A stretch of DNA of 64,000 bases from Aliishimia sp963721175 (GTDB taxonomy: Bacteria; Pseudomonadota; Alphaproteobacteria; Rhodobacterales; Rhodobacteraceae), in assembly GCA_963721175.1 (NCBI GenBank), contig CAVRIG010000020.1:124001-188000 (forward strand). The letters are read 5' to 3'. The notes below the pieces were generated by a model. It made no database searches. It saw only the letters and a program-made list of their open reading frames with translations, and was not told where the DNA came from. The position numbers were made by a program, and so were the translations under genes. This document shows positions 55,533 to 64,000 of this stretch, in pieces. Positions within the stretch are counted from its first letter, which is position 1; every line of letters starts with the position of its first letter.

Positions 55533-57457
55533 TTACTTGCGCTTGTCGTCGTCCAGATCCTCGAATTCGGCATCGACGATGTCATCCTCGCCGGGGCCCG
55601 CATCCGCCGCGGACGGCTCATCTTCATCGCTCGAGTCCTGGCTGGACTTGTAGATCGCCTCGCCCAGTTTCATCGCCGCTTCGGTCACGTTCTGGATGCC
55701 CGACTTGATCTTGTCGGCAGGAGTATCTTCCTTTTCCAGATCGTCCTTGAGCGCCGCCACGGCCAATTCGATCGCCTCGACGGTGGACGGATCGACCTTG
55801 TCGCTGTGCTCCTCGATCGACTTCTCGGTCGAATGGATGAGGCTTTCGGCCTGGTTGCTGCGCCTCGACCTTCTCGCGACGATCCTTGTCCGCCTCGGCG
55901 TTCTCCTCGGCATCCTTGACCATCCGGTCGATATCGTCGTCGGAGAGACCGCCGGACGCCTGGATCGTGATCTTCTGCTCCTTGTTCGGTGCCCTTGTCC
56001 TTGGCACTGACGGAGACGATGCCGTTGGCGTCGATATCGAAGGTCACCTCGATCTGCGGCATGCCGCGCGGCGCGGGCGGGATGTTCTCGAGATTGAACT
56101 GGCCCAACATCTTATTGTCGGAGGCCATTTCGCGCTCGCCCTGGAACACCCGGATCGTCACGGCGCTCTGGTTGTCCTCGGCGGTGGAGAAGATCTGGCT
56201 CTTCTTCGTCGGGATGGTCGTGTTGCGGTCGATCAGCCGCGTGAAAACGCCACCCAGCGTCTCGATACCCAGCGACAGGGGCGTCACGTCGAGCAGCACG
56301 ACGTCTTTGACGTCACCCTGCAGCACACCGGCCTGGATGGCCGCGCCCATCGCGACAACCTCGTCCGGGTTCACGCCCTTGTGCGGCTCCTTGCCGAAGA
56401 ACTTCGTGACTTCTTCCAGAACCTTGGGCATGCGGGTCATACCACCGACCAGGACGACCTCGTCGATGTCGGACGCGGAGATCCCGGCATCTTTCATCGC
56501 AGCCTGGCAGGGCTTCAGCGACGCCTTGATCAGGTCGCCGACAAGGCTTTCCAGCTTGGCACGGGTCAGCTTCATCACCATGTGCAGCGGCTGACCGCCT
56601 TTCGGGTCCATCGAGATGAAGGGCTGGTTGATTTCGGTCTGGCTGGAGGAGGACAGCTCGATCTTGGCCTTTTCGGCGGCTTCCTTCAGCCGCTGAAGCG
56701 CCATCTTGTCTTTCGTCAGGTCGACGCCGTTCTCTTTCTTGAACTCATCCGCCAGGTAGTTGACGATCCGCATGTCGAAGTCTTCACCGCCCAGGAACGT
56801 GTCCCCGTTGGTGGACTTCACTTCGAAAAGGCCGTCGTCGATCTCCAGGATCGTGATGTCGAAGGTGCCGCCGCCAAGGTCGTAGACCGCGATCGTCTGG
56901 CTTTCCTTCTTGTCGAGACCGTAGGCCAGCGCCGCCGCCGTCGGTTCGTTGATGATCCGCAGCACCTCGAGACCGGCAATCTTGCCCGCGTCCTTCGTCG
57001 CCTGCCGCTGGGCGTCGTTGAAATAGGCCGGAACCGTGATGACGGCCTGCGTCACTTCCTCGCCGAGATAGCTTTCGGCGGTTTCCTTCATCTTGCCGAG
57101 GATGAACGCCGAAATCTGGGAAGGGCTAGTATTTTTCGCCCTTCGACTTCCACCCATGCATCGCCATTGCCGCCGTCGATCACGTCATAGGGGACGTTCT
57201 TCTTGTCCTTGGCGAGGTCGGCGTCGTCGAACCGGCGGCCGATCAGGCGCTTCACGCCGAAGATGGTGTTGGTCGGGGTTGGTGACGGCCTGCCGCTTGG
57301 CGGACTGGCCGACAAGGCGTTCGTCGTCGGTGAAGGCCACGATCGACGGTGTCGTCCGGGCGCCTTCGGAATTCTCGATGACGCGTGCCTGCGAGCCGTC
57401 CATGATGGCTACGCAGCTGTTGGTTGTGCCAAGGTCAATGCCGATGACTTTTGCCAT
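55533..57457 (-). CDS. dnaK: Chaperone DnaK (Hsp70), several frameshifts
   Basis: DnaK binds unfolded segments in an ATP-driven cycle with DnaJ and GrpE. From ATG 57457 it reads 'IGIDLGTTNSCVAIMDG' and 'GARTTPSIVAF'. The frame then changes near 57271, 57139, 57129, 55987 and 55861, all explained by one extra base. Between the breaks the family blocks are intact: 'VPAYFNDAQRQATKDAG', 'YDLGGGTFDITILE', 'VLVGGMTRMP', 'DVTPLSLGIETLGG', and the acidic C-terminus ending 'DAEFEDLDDDKRK'. Corrected length is about 638 residues. A disrupted dnaK beside an intact dnaJ would be biologically odd, so error is likely. Confidence 0.95.
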
Positions 57458-57573
57458 GTTTTCGATCCCTCTCGTTACTCAAGGCGATGTCACGAGGCCC
57501 GGGCCCGTTTTGGCACCTGTGCCCCGAATTTGATGAATGCGTGTGGCACCATGGCCCCGCGCGTTTCGGAGGG

Positions 57574-57602
57574 TATATAGGGACACCGAATGAGGCCTGC
57601 AA
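57574..57602 (-). promoter_or_regulatory. Heat-shock (RpoH-type) promoter candidate for dnaK
   Basis: On the minus strand TTGCAG (57602-57597) and CCCTATATA (57582-57574) are separated by 14 bases. This fits the RpoH pattern of a TTG-rich -35 box and a CCC-plus-AT-rich -10 box better than a housekeeping promoter. It lies about 120 bases before the dnaK ATG. No CIRCE repeat is visible in this leader. Confidence 0.5.
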
Positions 57603-57670
57603 CTGCTCGTGGCGGCGTGATTGCGGGAAAACCTGATGTGGCGACCACGAGGTGATGAAAGGCGCGACGA

Positions 57671-58273
57671 ATGACGGTCCTGCGCATTCGCGGTTTCGAA
57701 CTGCACAAGTCCTATCTTGACCCGGGTGCACAGAATGCCCTCGTCGACGAGTTGCGGCACGTGATCCGGCAGGCCCCGCTGTTTTCACCAGAGACGCCTT
57801 ACGGCAAGCCGATGTCGGTCCAGATGACCTCCGCCGGCGCGTTTGGGTGGTACTCGGACCGTTCCGGATACCGCTATGCCGACCGCCATCCCAGCGGCGC
57901 CCAATGGCCTGCGATTCCCGAACCCGTCCTCGATATCTGGCGCGACGTGTCCGGCGTTTCGCGGCTGCCCGAATGCTGCCTCCTGAACTACTACACCGAA
58001 GGTGCGAAGATGGGCATGCACCAGGACCGGGACGAGGCGGATTATGCGATGCCTGTCGTTTCCGTGTCCTTGGGCGATGCCGCACTCTTCCGGATCGGGA
58101 ACCGGACGCGTGGCGGCAAGACCGAGTCCGTCTGGCTGGAGAGCGGCGACGTGATCGTCATGAGCGGGGACGCGCGCCTGATCTATCATGGCGTGGATCG
58201 CATTCGTTTTGGCTCGTCGTCACTCCTGTCCAATGGCGGGCGGCTCAACCTGACCTTGCGCGTGGTGACGTGA
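57671..58273 (+). CDS. alkB: Alkylated DNA repair dioxygenase AlkB
   Basis: A 200-residue Fe(II)/2-oxoglutarate dioxygenase that oxidatively demethylates 1-methyladenine and 3-methylcytosine. The metal ligands are His117 and Asp119 in 'MHQDRDE' and His173 in 'IYHGVDR'. The 2-oxoglutarate-binding arginines are in 'GGRLNLTLR' at the C-terminus. 'NYYTEGAKMGMHQD' is the usual core. It is divergent from dnaK, 213 bases apart. The ATG has a weak purine stretch 10 bases upstream. Confidence 0.94.
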   Translation: MTVLRIRGFELHKSYLDPGAQNALVDELRHVIRQAPLFSPETPYGKPMSVQMTSAGAFGWYSDRSGYRYADRHPSGAQWPAIPEPVLDIWRDVSGVSRLPECCLLNYYTEGAKMGMHQDRDEADYAMPVVSVSLGDAALFRIGNRTRGGKTESVWLESGDVIVMSGDARLIYHGVDRIRFGSSSLLSNGGRLNLTLRVVT

Positions 58274-58427
58274 ATTCCTCGCCGCCCGGCGCTTGCGGGT
58301 ATGGCGCGAACGCGAATGCCGCGTCATCGGCTTAGGCGGTTTACTATGCTTTCGACGTAATTCTTGCTGTTCCGTGTGCTGGGCTGCATAAGGAGCCGCG
58401 AGGCCCGAGACTGAACGGTGGTGTGAA

Positions 58428-59225
58428 TTGGACTACACGAAACTGACCGACACGATGCGCCGGCTTGCCTTGGAAGCCGGTGACGCGATCATGGAGATTT
58501 ACCAGACGGGGGATCTCGACGTCGAAGCCAAGTCCGACGACAGCCCGGTGACGGCCGCCGACAAGGCCGCTGACGCGATCATTTCGGATGGCCTGCGCGA
58601 AGCCTTCCCTGACATCATGCTGGTGACGGAGGAACAGGCCGCGAGCCATTCAGCGTCAGGCACGACCTTTCTGATCGTCGATCCGCTGGACGGTACCAAG
58701 GAATTCATTCACCGCCGCGGTGACTTCACGGTCAACATCGCACTCGTCGAGGATGGCATGCCCACGCGCGGCGTGGTCTTCGCTCCGGCCAAGGGCAGGA
58801 TGTTCCTGACCATGGCGGACGGGACATCGGTGGAGGAGGTCGGGCCGTTCGAGCGGACAGCCCTCGGCCCGACCCGGCCCATCCATGTCGGCCAAAGCGA
58901 CAATGCGGCCCTGATGGTCGTCGCCAGCAAGTCGCACCGCGACCAGGCCACGGACGACTACATCGGCAAGTACGCGGTGAAAGACATGACCAGCGCGGGC
59001 TCGTCCCTGAAATTCTGCCTGGTGGCCACCGGCGAAGCGGATCTTTACCCGCGCCTGGGCCGCACGATGGAATGGGACACCGCCGCGGGCCACGCGGTGC
59101 TGGCCGGCGCGGGCGGGCGGGTGCTGCGGTTCGAGGATCTGGAGCCGCTGGAGTACGGCAAACCCGGCTTCGCCAACCCGTTCTTCATCGCCACGGCGCC
59201 GGATGTCGATCTGAAAGCGGGATGA
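58428..59225 (+). CDS. cysQ: 3'(2'),5'-bisphosphate nucleotidase CysQ
   Basis: A 265-residue inositol-phosphatase-family enzyme that removes 3'-phosphoadenosine 5'-phosphate made during sulfate assimilation. The metal site is built from 'TEEQ' (residues 67-70), 'DPLDGTKEF' (85-93) and 'WDTAAGHAVL'. The proposed start is TTG 58428; the nearest in-frame ATG (M10, 'MRRLALEAG') would remove nine residues. kdsB begins inside its stop codon (ATGA), so the two are coupled. Confidence 0.9.
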   Translation: MDYTKLTDTMRRLALEAGDAIMEIYQTGDLDVEAKSDDSPVTAADKAADAIISDGLREAFPDIMLVTEEQAASHSASGTTFLIVDPLDGTKEFIHRRGDFTVNIALVEDGMPTRGVVFAPAKGRMFLTMADGTSVEEVGPFERTALGPTRPIHVGQSDNAALMVVASKSHRDQATDDYIGKYAVKDMTSAGSSLKFCLVATGEADLYPRLGRTMEWDTAAGHAVLAGAGGRVLRFEDLEPLEYGKPGFANPFFIATAPDVDLKAG

Positions 59226-60018
59226 GTGTCCTGATCGCGATCCCGGCACGTTATGCCTCGTCGCGCTTTCCGGGCAAACCTCTGGTCCCGCTCACCGGCG
59301 TCTCCGGCGTACCCCGCAGCCTGATCGAACGGAGCTGGCGCGCCGCGATGTCCGTTCAGGGTGTCGACCGGGTCGTCGTAGCCACGGACGACACGCGAAT
59401 CCGGGATGCGGCCGAAGCATTCGGCGCGGAGGTGATCATGACCTCCGAGGCCTGCCGGAACGGCACCGAACGATGTGCCGAGGTGCTGGACATCGTCGGA
59501 GATCACGAACTCGTCGTGAACCTGCAGGGCGACGCCCCGCTGACCCCGGCCTGGTTCATCGAAGATCTCGTGGCCGCCATGCGTGCGGATCCAGCCGCCG
59601 ACATCGCGACACCGGTCCTGCGCTGCGACGGGGCTGCGTTGAAGAGCTTTCTGGCGGACCGCAAGGCCGGTCGGGTCGGCGCGACGACCGCGGTTTTCGA
59701 CTCCGGAATCGTGCTCTTTACTTCTCCAAGGAAGTGATCCCGTTCACGCACGCCGACTACGGCGACGATGATCCCACGCCCGTCTTTCATCATGTTGGCG
59801 TGTACGCTTACCGGCCCAAGCCTCTCAGGGATTACGCGAACTGGGAGGTCGGACCCCTGGAAACGCTGGAGGGTCTGGAACAGCTCCGCTTCCTGGAAAA
59901 CGGGCGCAGCGTTCTCTGCGTCGAGGTGGAGGCGCGCGGCAAGCAGTTCTGGGAGCTGAACAATCCGGAAGACGTGCCAAAGCTGCAAGCGATGATGGCG
60001 CAGATGGATATCGCGTAG
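59222..60018 (+). CDS. kdsB: 3-deoxy-manno-octulosonate cytidylyltransferase, one frameshift
   Basis: KdsB activates Kdo with CTP for lipopolysaccharide core synthesis. The N-terminal part shows 'IAIPARYASSRFPGKPL', 'VVVATDD' and 'NLQGDAPL', the CMP-sugar synthetase signature. Near 59709, within 'ggaatcg', one base is probably missing. The protein then continues in the other frame with 'RALYFSKEVIPF', 'HHVGVYAYR', 'PLETLEGLEQLRFLENG' and ends 'QMDIA'. Corrected length is about 265 residues. It overlaps cysQ by four bases and no further gene follows for 330 bases. Confidence 0.9.
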
Positions 60019-60348
60019 ACACGAAGCGGTATTTCCAATGCTCAATATCTGGACGAAGCTTTCCAGGCGTGCGCATTCCTAGGCGAAGAGTCGCAAACAT
60101 CCCGCCAATAGCGTCAAAGGCCCCGTTCAACGATACAAAACCTGCTATCTTTGCTTTGGGTGGGAAACGCATCGTCACAGCGAATCGTTGTGTTTCGAGG
60201 CAGCAGGATCGGACGTGCTTGAAACGGCGTATGATCTGGAAACCCGCGCTGTCCCAACCAGAGTGCAAGAGACGACGGTGCTTGATAGTTTCCGTGGGTC
60301 CACGTTCGCCTTCGAATTTTGCAAAGGCGCGCAAATCAGGAGTGCGAA
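60019..60348. other. 330-base intergenic region between kdsB and galU
   Basis: This is the longest gene-free stretch in the window and is richer in A and T than its surroundings. I find no open frame with a start signal, no RNA gene pattern, no strong hairpin-plus-T-run and no clear -35/-10 pair. It must hold the galU promoter. The last bases contain the galU ribosome binding site 'aggag' at 60338-60342. Confidence 0.6.
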
Positions 60349-61242
60349 ATGCGTACAAGGGTGACGAAGGCGATCTTTCCGGTGGCGGGATTGGGGACAC
60401 GGTTCCTGCCGGCGACGAAGTCGGTTCCCAAGGAGATCATGACACTGGTCGACCGGCCGCTGATCCAGTACGCGATCGACGAGGCGCGGGCGGCGGGGAT
60501 CAAGGAGTTCATCTTCGTGACCTCGCGCGGCAAGGGCGCGCTGGAGGATTACTTCGACCACGCCCCCACGCTGGAGCGGGAGTTGAAGAAGAAGGGCAAG
60601 ACCGACCTTCTGGAGACGCTCAAGAGCACCAACATGGACAGCGGTGCGATCGCCTATGTCCGCCAGCACAAGGCGCTGGGGCTGGGCCACGCGGTCTGGT
60701 GCGCGCGGCGGCTGATCGGCAACGAGCCCTTCGCGGTGATCCTGCCCGACGACGTGATCGCGGCCGAGAAGCCCTGCCTGCAGCAGATGGTCGAGGCCTA
60801 CGAGGGAACCGGCGGCAACATGGTGGCCGCGATGGAGGTGCCCTCGGACAAGATCCAGTCCTATGGCGTGCTCGACATCAAGGAGAACATGGGCGCCATG
60901 GTGAAGGTCGCGGGCATGGTCGAGAAGCCCGACCCGGAGCAGGCGCCGTCGAATCTCGCGGTGATCGGGCGCTACATCCTGTCGCCGAACGTGCTGGGCA
61001 ACCTGCACAAGATGAAGACCGGCGCGGGCGGAGAGATCCAGCTCACCGACGCGATCGCGTCGGAGATCGAGCACGGCAATGACGTCTACGGGTTCCGCTT
61101 CCGCGGGCAGCGGTTCGACTGCGGCTCCAAGTCGGGGTTCCTGCAGGCCACCGTCGCCTTCGGGCTGGCCCGCGAAGACCTGCGCGAGGATCTCTACGGC
61201 TACCTCCGCGACGTGGTGAACCTCGGCCGCGCCGCGGAATAG
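60349..61242 (+). CDS. galU: UTP-glucose-1-phosphate uridylyltransferase
   Basis: A 297-residue enzyme making UDP-glucose for exopolysaccharide and glycolipid synthesis. 'IFPVAGLGTRFLPATKSVPKEIM' (in pieces, residues 8-30) is the nucleotide-binding block; 'GLGHAVWCARRLIGNEPFAVILPDD' and 'GGEIQLTDAI' follow. ATG 60349 has 'aggag' 6 bases upstream. Its third codon positions are almost all G or C, higher than in neighbouring genes, and it is bordered by the two gene-poor gaps, so its base composition stands out. Confidence 0.95.
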   Translation: MRTRVTKAIFPVAGLGTRFLPATKSVPKEIMTLVDRPLIQYAIDEARAAGIKEFIFVTSRGKGALEDYFDHAPTLERELKKKGKTDLLETLKSTNMDSGAIAYVRQHKALGLGHAVWCARRLIGNEPFAVILPDDVIAAEKPCLQQMVEAYEGTGGNMVAAMEVPSDKIQSYGVLDIKENMGAMVKVAGMVEKPDPEQAPSNLAVIGRYILSPNVLGNLHKMKTGAGGEIQLTDAIASEIEHGNDVYGFRFRGQRFDCGSKSGFLQATVAFGLAREDLREDLYGYLRDVVNLGRAAE

Positions 61243-61371
61243 AGCGGCGCGCGCGCGCTTCATGCCCGCTCGGGCGATCCGATCAGGTAACACATGATGT
61301 CACTTGCAGGAGCGCGAAGCCGGCATAAGAGAGTGTCCGCACGCATCACGGGCCTCCAGCGACAGGCGAAG

Positions 61372-61836
61372 CTAGGCGGCCTTTACCGGATGCGCCTCGC
61401 TCAGGATCGTGTGAAGGGTCGCGGGGTCGTGGTTCGACCGCAATTTCGAACAGATGGACGGTTCCCGCAGCGTTCGTGAGACCAGGGCAAGCGCCTTGAG
61501 GTGTTCCACGCCCGCATCCTCGGGCGCAAAGAGCGCAAAGGCGATGTCCACGGGTTCCCGATCGACTGCACCGAAATCGATCGGCTTTTCCAGCAGGATG
61601 AAGGCGCCGACGACGTTCTCCAGATCCAGAAGCCGGGCATGCGGCAACGCCACGCCGTGACCGACGCCCGTCGGGCCCAAAGCCTCCCGCGCTCGCAAGG
61701 CATCCGTCACCTCGGTCGCGTCGAGACCGTAGGCCGACGCCGCGATTTCGCCCAGATCCTGGAACAAGCGCTTCTTGCTCGAGACGGATCCCGATACTTT
61801 CACGGCCTCCGGCTTCAGGAGTTCAGAAAGCTTCAT
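61372..61836 (-). CDS. ptsN: PTS IIA-like nitrogen-regulatory protein PtsN
   Basis: A 154-residue EIIA-Ntr protein. His66 in 'GVALPHARL' is the phosphorylation site. 'KKRLFQDLGEIAA' and 'ALREREALGPTGVGHG'-type sequence around residues 46-60 are typical. It belongs to a phosphorelay with PtsP and NPr that links nitrogen, potassium and carbon control. It lies 42 bases after hpf on the minus strand, in the conserved lptA-lptB-hpf-ptsN order. Confidence 0.94.
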   Translation of the reverse strand: MKLSELLKPEAVKVSGSVSSKKRLFQDLGEIAASAYGLDATEVTDALRAREALGPTGVGHGVALPHARLLDLENVVGAFILLEKPIDFGAVDREPVDIAFALFAPEDAGVEHLKALALVSRTLREPSICSKLRSNHDPATLHTILSEAHPVKAA

Positions 61837-61878
61837 TCTTCTCCACTGACTGCGCTTCGAGGAGCGCCTTGTCCGGCC

Positions 61879-62442
61879 TCAGGGATCGATCCAACCTATG
61901 TTGCCGTCTTCGCGACGGTACACGACGTTCAAGCCCTTCTTGCTCTCGTTCCGAAATACAAGAACCGGAGCCCCCGCAAGTTCCATCTGCATCACCGCTT
62001 CACCCACCGAAAGAGAGGGAATCGGCGTCTCCATCTCCGCGACGATGATCGGCTGCAACGTGTCAGGCTCGGGATCACCGCCATCCATTTCCGAGGCGAG
62101 GATATACGAGGACGCCCCAAAGAGTTCAACAGGTTCCGTGCGGTCCTTGTGGTGATCTTTCAGCCGGCGTTTATAGCGGCGAAGCTGCTTTTCCATCTTG
62201 GCGGAACACGCGTCGAACGCGGCATATATTTCCGTCTCGTGCGCCTTGGCCTGAGCGGTCAAGCCAGTCGACAGGTGCACGATCGCTTCGCAAATGTACT
62301 CGTGTGCGGCCTTGGAGAAGATCACATGCGCGTCCGTCGGTCGTTCGGCGTACTTCTCGACCACGCTGCCAAGTTCTGTCTTGACATGCGACTGAAGTGC
62401 CTCCCCGACATCGATCTGCTTTCCGCTGATTTGGTAACGCAT
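61879..62442 (-). CDS. hpf: Ribosome hibernation promoting factor, long form
   Basis: A 187-residue protein. The N-terminal HPF/YfiA domain (about 1-100) starts 'MRYQISGKQIDVGEAL' and has 'FSKAAHEYICEAIVHL' and 'AAFDACSAKMEKQLRRYKRRLKDH' (in pieces). The C-terminal dimerisation domain (about 130-187) with 'FRNESKKGLNVVYRREDGNIGWIDP' (in pieces) marks the long form, which makes 100S ribosome dimers without RMF. 'gaaggag' precedes ATG 62442. Confidence 0.94.
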   Translation of the reverse strand: MRYQISGKQIDVGEALQSHVKTELGSVVEKYAERPTDAHVIFSKAAHEYICEAIVHLSTGLTAQAKAHETEIYAAFDACSAKMEKQLRRYKRRLKDHHKDRTEPVELFGASSYILASEMDGGDPEPDTLQPIIVAEMETPIPSLSVGEAVMQMELAGAPVLVFRNESKKGLNVVYRREDGNIGWIDP

Positions 62443-62522
62443 GGTGTCTCCTTCTTGTTGCAGCAAACACAATTGTTTCGCCGACGGCCGGGATGGTAAC
62501 GTCAACTGGGTTTGAGACATGG

Positions 62523-62571
62523 GCCGCTTTTTGCGGCTTGTCCGGATCCCTCCCGCGGTTTGCGGGTCCGG
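62523..62571. repeat. Two hairpins in the lptB-hpf gap
   Basis: GCCGC (62523-62527) pairs with GCGGC (62533-62537) around a five-T loop. A second, longer structure pairs CCGGA (62542-62546) with TCCGG (62567-62571) outside CCCGC (62552-62556) and GCGGG (62562-62566). They sit in the 227-base gap between lptB and hpf on the minus strand. Neither has a proper U-tract on that strand, so they may be a partial terminator or a leader structure of hpf. Confidence 0.45.
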
Positions 62572-62669
62572 GACCTGAACCATGGAACTGCGATAGCGCC
62601 ATCCTTCTATCAAGCCGCGAAAATCCGCGTTCTGTCAACAAAGTCGATGCCCCTTTTCTCGCCTGCGGA

Positions 62670-63429
62670 CTAAACGATGCGGAAGTTTTCGCCGAGGTAA
62701 ACGCGCCGCACGTTTTCGTTCCGGACGACTTCGTCGGGTGTCCCGGACATCAGGACCTGACCGTCGTGCAGGATATATGCGCGATCGACGATGTCGAGCG
62801 TTTCGCGCACGTTGTGGTCGGTGATCAGGACGCCGATCCCGCGGTTCTTGAGGTCTGCCACGAGGTGCCTGATGTCGCCCACGGAGATCGGATCGACACC
62901 GGCAAACGGTTCGTCCAGAAGCAGATACTGCGGATTGGCGGCAAGACAGCGCGCGATCTCGACCCGCCGCCGTTCACCCCCGGACAGGGCCAGAGCCGGG
63001 GCGCGGCGCAGGTGTTCGATGGAGAATTCGCTGAGCAAGTTCCTCCAGACGTTCGCGCCGCTTGTGCCGGTCCCGTTCGGCGATGTCGAGTATGGCGGAA
63101 ATGTTGTCTTCGACGTTCAGCCCGCGGAAGATGCTGTTTTCCTGCGGCAGGTAGCCGATGCCGAGCTGTGCGCGCCGGTACATCGGCAGGTTTGTGGCGT
63201 CGACGCCGTCGACGATCACCTTGCCGGCTTCGGGCGTCGTCAGGCCTGCGACCGCATAGAAGCTCGTCGTCTTGCCGGATCCGTTCGGGCCCAGGAGGGC
63301 GACGATCTCGCCCCGGTCGAGCGTCATCGACACATCCCGGATCGCCATCTTCTTGCGGTAGGATTTGCGCAGATGCTCGATCCGAAGTCCGAGTCCGCCG
63401 GGGGCAATCTTGAGGTCCGGACGGGCCAT
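62670..63429 (-). CDS. lptB: LPS export ABC transporter ATPase LptB, one frameshift
   Basis: LptB powers lipopolysaccharide extraction by LptFGC. The N-terminal half from ATG 63429 shows 'LLGPNGSGKTTSFYAVAGL' and 'GIGYLPQENSIFRGLNVEDN' (Q-loop). After one extra base near 63039 the next frame gives 'LSGGERRRVEIARCLA', 'LLLDEPFAGVDPISV' and 'VLITDHNVRETLDIVDRAYIL', which are signature, Walker B and H-loop. The corrected length is about 252 residues. One base separates its start from the stop of lptA. Confidence 0.94.
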
Positions 63430-63430
63430 G

Positions 63431-63940
63431 TCAGTTGTTGCCGCCGGGCTGCAGGATCGTCTTGACCCGGCCATTCATCTGCGCGGTCCCGTTTTCGAGA
63501 TAGACCATCATCCGGTCCGAGGTCAGAGCGTTCTGACCCTGGGTCAGCAGCACATCGCCCGTCATCAGGATCGTGCCGTTGTCGATGTCGTAATCCGCGC
63601 GGGAGGATTCCGCGGCATCCGGTCCGCTCACCAGCGTCACGCCACCTGTCGCCTCCAACCGATCGATGCCGGAATTGTCCTGCTTGTAGACCACCAGCAC
63701 ACGCGGCGCCGACAGCCGCATCTCGCCCTGGCCGATCAGGACGTCGCCGGTAAAAATGGCTGTCCCGTCATTTTGGTCCACGGACAACTCTTCGGCGGTC
63801 ACCTCGACCGGCAGACCGGTGTCCTGCTTGATCGCACCGAAGGCGACGGTCGTGCCCTGCGCAGCCAGACCATGCGCCAGCCATGCGACGGCAAGAGTGA
63901 AGACTGCAAGACGGGTGAGAGGCACGCGGACCGGGCTCAT
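63431..63940 (-). CDS. lptA: LPS transport periplasmic protein LptA
   Basis: A 169-residue periplasmic bridge protein. Residues 1-27 form a signal peptide ('LAVFTLAVAWLAHGLAA'). The OstA-type beta-jellyroll shows 'PVEVTAEELSVDQNDGTAIFTGDVLIGQGEMRL' (in pieces) and 'ATGGVTLVSGPDAAESSRADYDI' (in pieces). It carries lipopolysaccharide across the periplasm. ATG 63940 overlaps the stop of lptC (ATGA) and lptB follows at once. Confidence 0.93.
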   Translation of the reverse strand: MSPVRVPLTRLAVFTLAVAWLAHGLAAQGTTVAFGAIKQDTGLPVEVTAEELSVDQNDGTAIFTGDVLIGQGEMRLSAPRVLVVYKQDNSGIDRLEATGGVTLVSGPDAAESSRADYDIDNGTILMTGDVLLTQGQNALTSDRMMVYLENGTAQMNGRVKTILQPGGNN

Positions 63941-64000
63941 TCTGTTTCTTTCGGCTCATATACCAGTTTCACACCGTTTGTGAAAAACAATTGCACGCCA
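63937..64000 (-). CDS. lptC: LPS export system protein LptC, C-terminal end
   Basis: Only the last 20 codons are in the window: 'LFFTNGVKLVYEPKETE' before the TGA. The 'F-x-NGVKL-Y' ending is the usual C-terminus of LptC, and the position directly before lptA supports it. The rest lies off the right edge. Confidence 0.75.
   Translation of the reverse strand, partial: GVQLFFTNGVKLVYEPKETE

Noticed and set aside
63966..63988. parS-like palindrome GTTTCACA...TGTGAAAAAC
   Set aside because: The two arms are separated by five bases and the central CACGTG is missing, so it is not a parS match.

Overview
The window looks like a gene-dense, GC-rich chromosome segment from an alphaproteobacterium of the Rhodobacteraceae/Roseobacter type. 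The evidence is the gene order hemJ-rho-mnmE-mnmG-rsmG-parA-parB followed by rph-rdgB-hemW, hrcA-grpE, maeB and the lptC-lptA-lptB-hpf-ptsN run, the protein sequences themselves, and a NaChBac-type sodium channel. The genus cannot be fixed from the sequence alone. The hemJ/rho/parAB neighbourhood is usually close to the replication origin in this group, so oriC probably lies a short way off the left end (inference).

Layout. 0-7.2 kb: end of hemJ, rho, tRNA wobble modification (mnmE, mnmG), rsmG, and the segregation genes parA and parB, with two perfect 16-bp parS sites embedded in the first codons of mnmG and rsmG. 7.2-11.4 kb: rph-rdgB-hemW on the minus strand and hrcA-grpE on the plus strand. 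11.4-23.5 kb: mutS, maeB, msrA, a sulfotransferase-like gene, argG, threonine dehydratase, an SDR, a divergent Hpt / receiver-PP2C pair, and a NUDIX gene. 23.5-34.5 kb: hslO, a CoA-type NUDIX gene, a CCA-type nucleotidyltransferase, two ABC exporter half-transporters, an RlmD-like methyltransferase, the sodium channel, two L,D-transpeptidases with a CAP-domain lipoprotein, and a 59-residue secreted or membrane peptide. 34.6-41.5 kb: hemH, a methyltransferase, comF, glutaredoxin, nitrilase-family amidase, MarR regulator, ubiG, prolyl aminopeptidase and a short solute-binding protein. 41.5-47 kb: the rimP-nusA-ylxR-infB operon with a promoter and an intrinsic terminator in its leader. 47-64 kb: a 44-residue peptide gene, mutT, argJ, a PpiC-type foldase, secA, radC, an acetyltransferase, dnaJ, dnaK, alkB, cysQ, kdsB, galU, ptsN, hpf, lptB, lptA and the end of lptC.

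The content is almost entirely housekeeping: translation and transcription factors, chaperones, protein export, envelope biogenesis, tRNA and rRNA modification, and chromosome segregation. I see no prophage, insertion sequence, CRISPR array, tRNA or rRNA gene, and no convincing new defence or metabolic system.

The most striking feature is about 36 single-base indels, mostly +1 insertions, in twelve genes: mnmE, argG, a methyltransferase, comF, rimP, nusA, ylxR, infB, secA, dnaK, kdsB and lptB. Most of these genes are normally essential and each resumes perfect family similarity in the next frame, so base-calling or assembly error is by far the likeliest cause. These genes are annotated here as whole genes with the break points noted. 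Other points of interest are the parS sites read in two frames, a possible attenuator ahead of rimP, convergent genes interlocked by 4-base stop-codon overlaps, and two small peptide genes.
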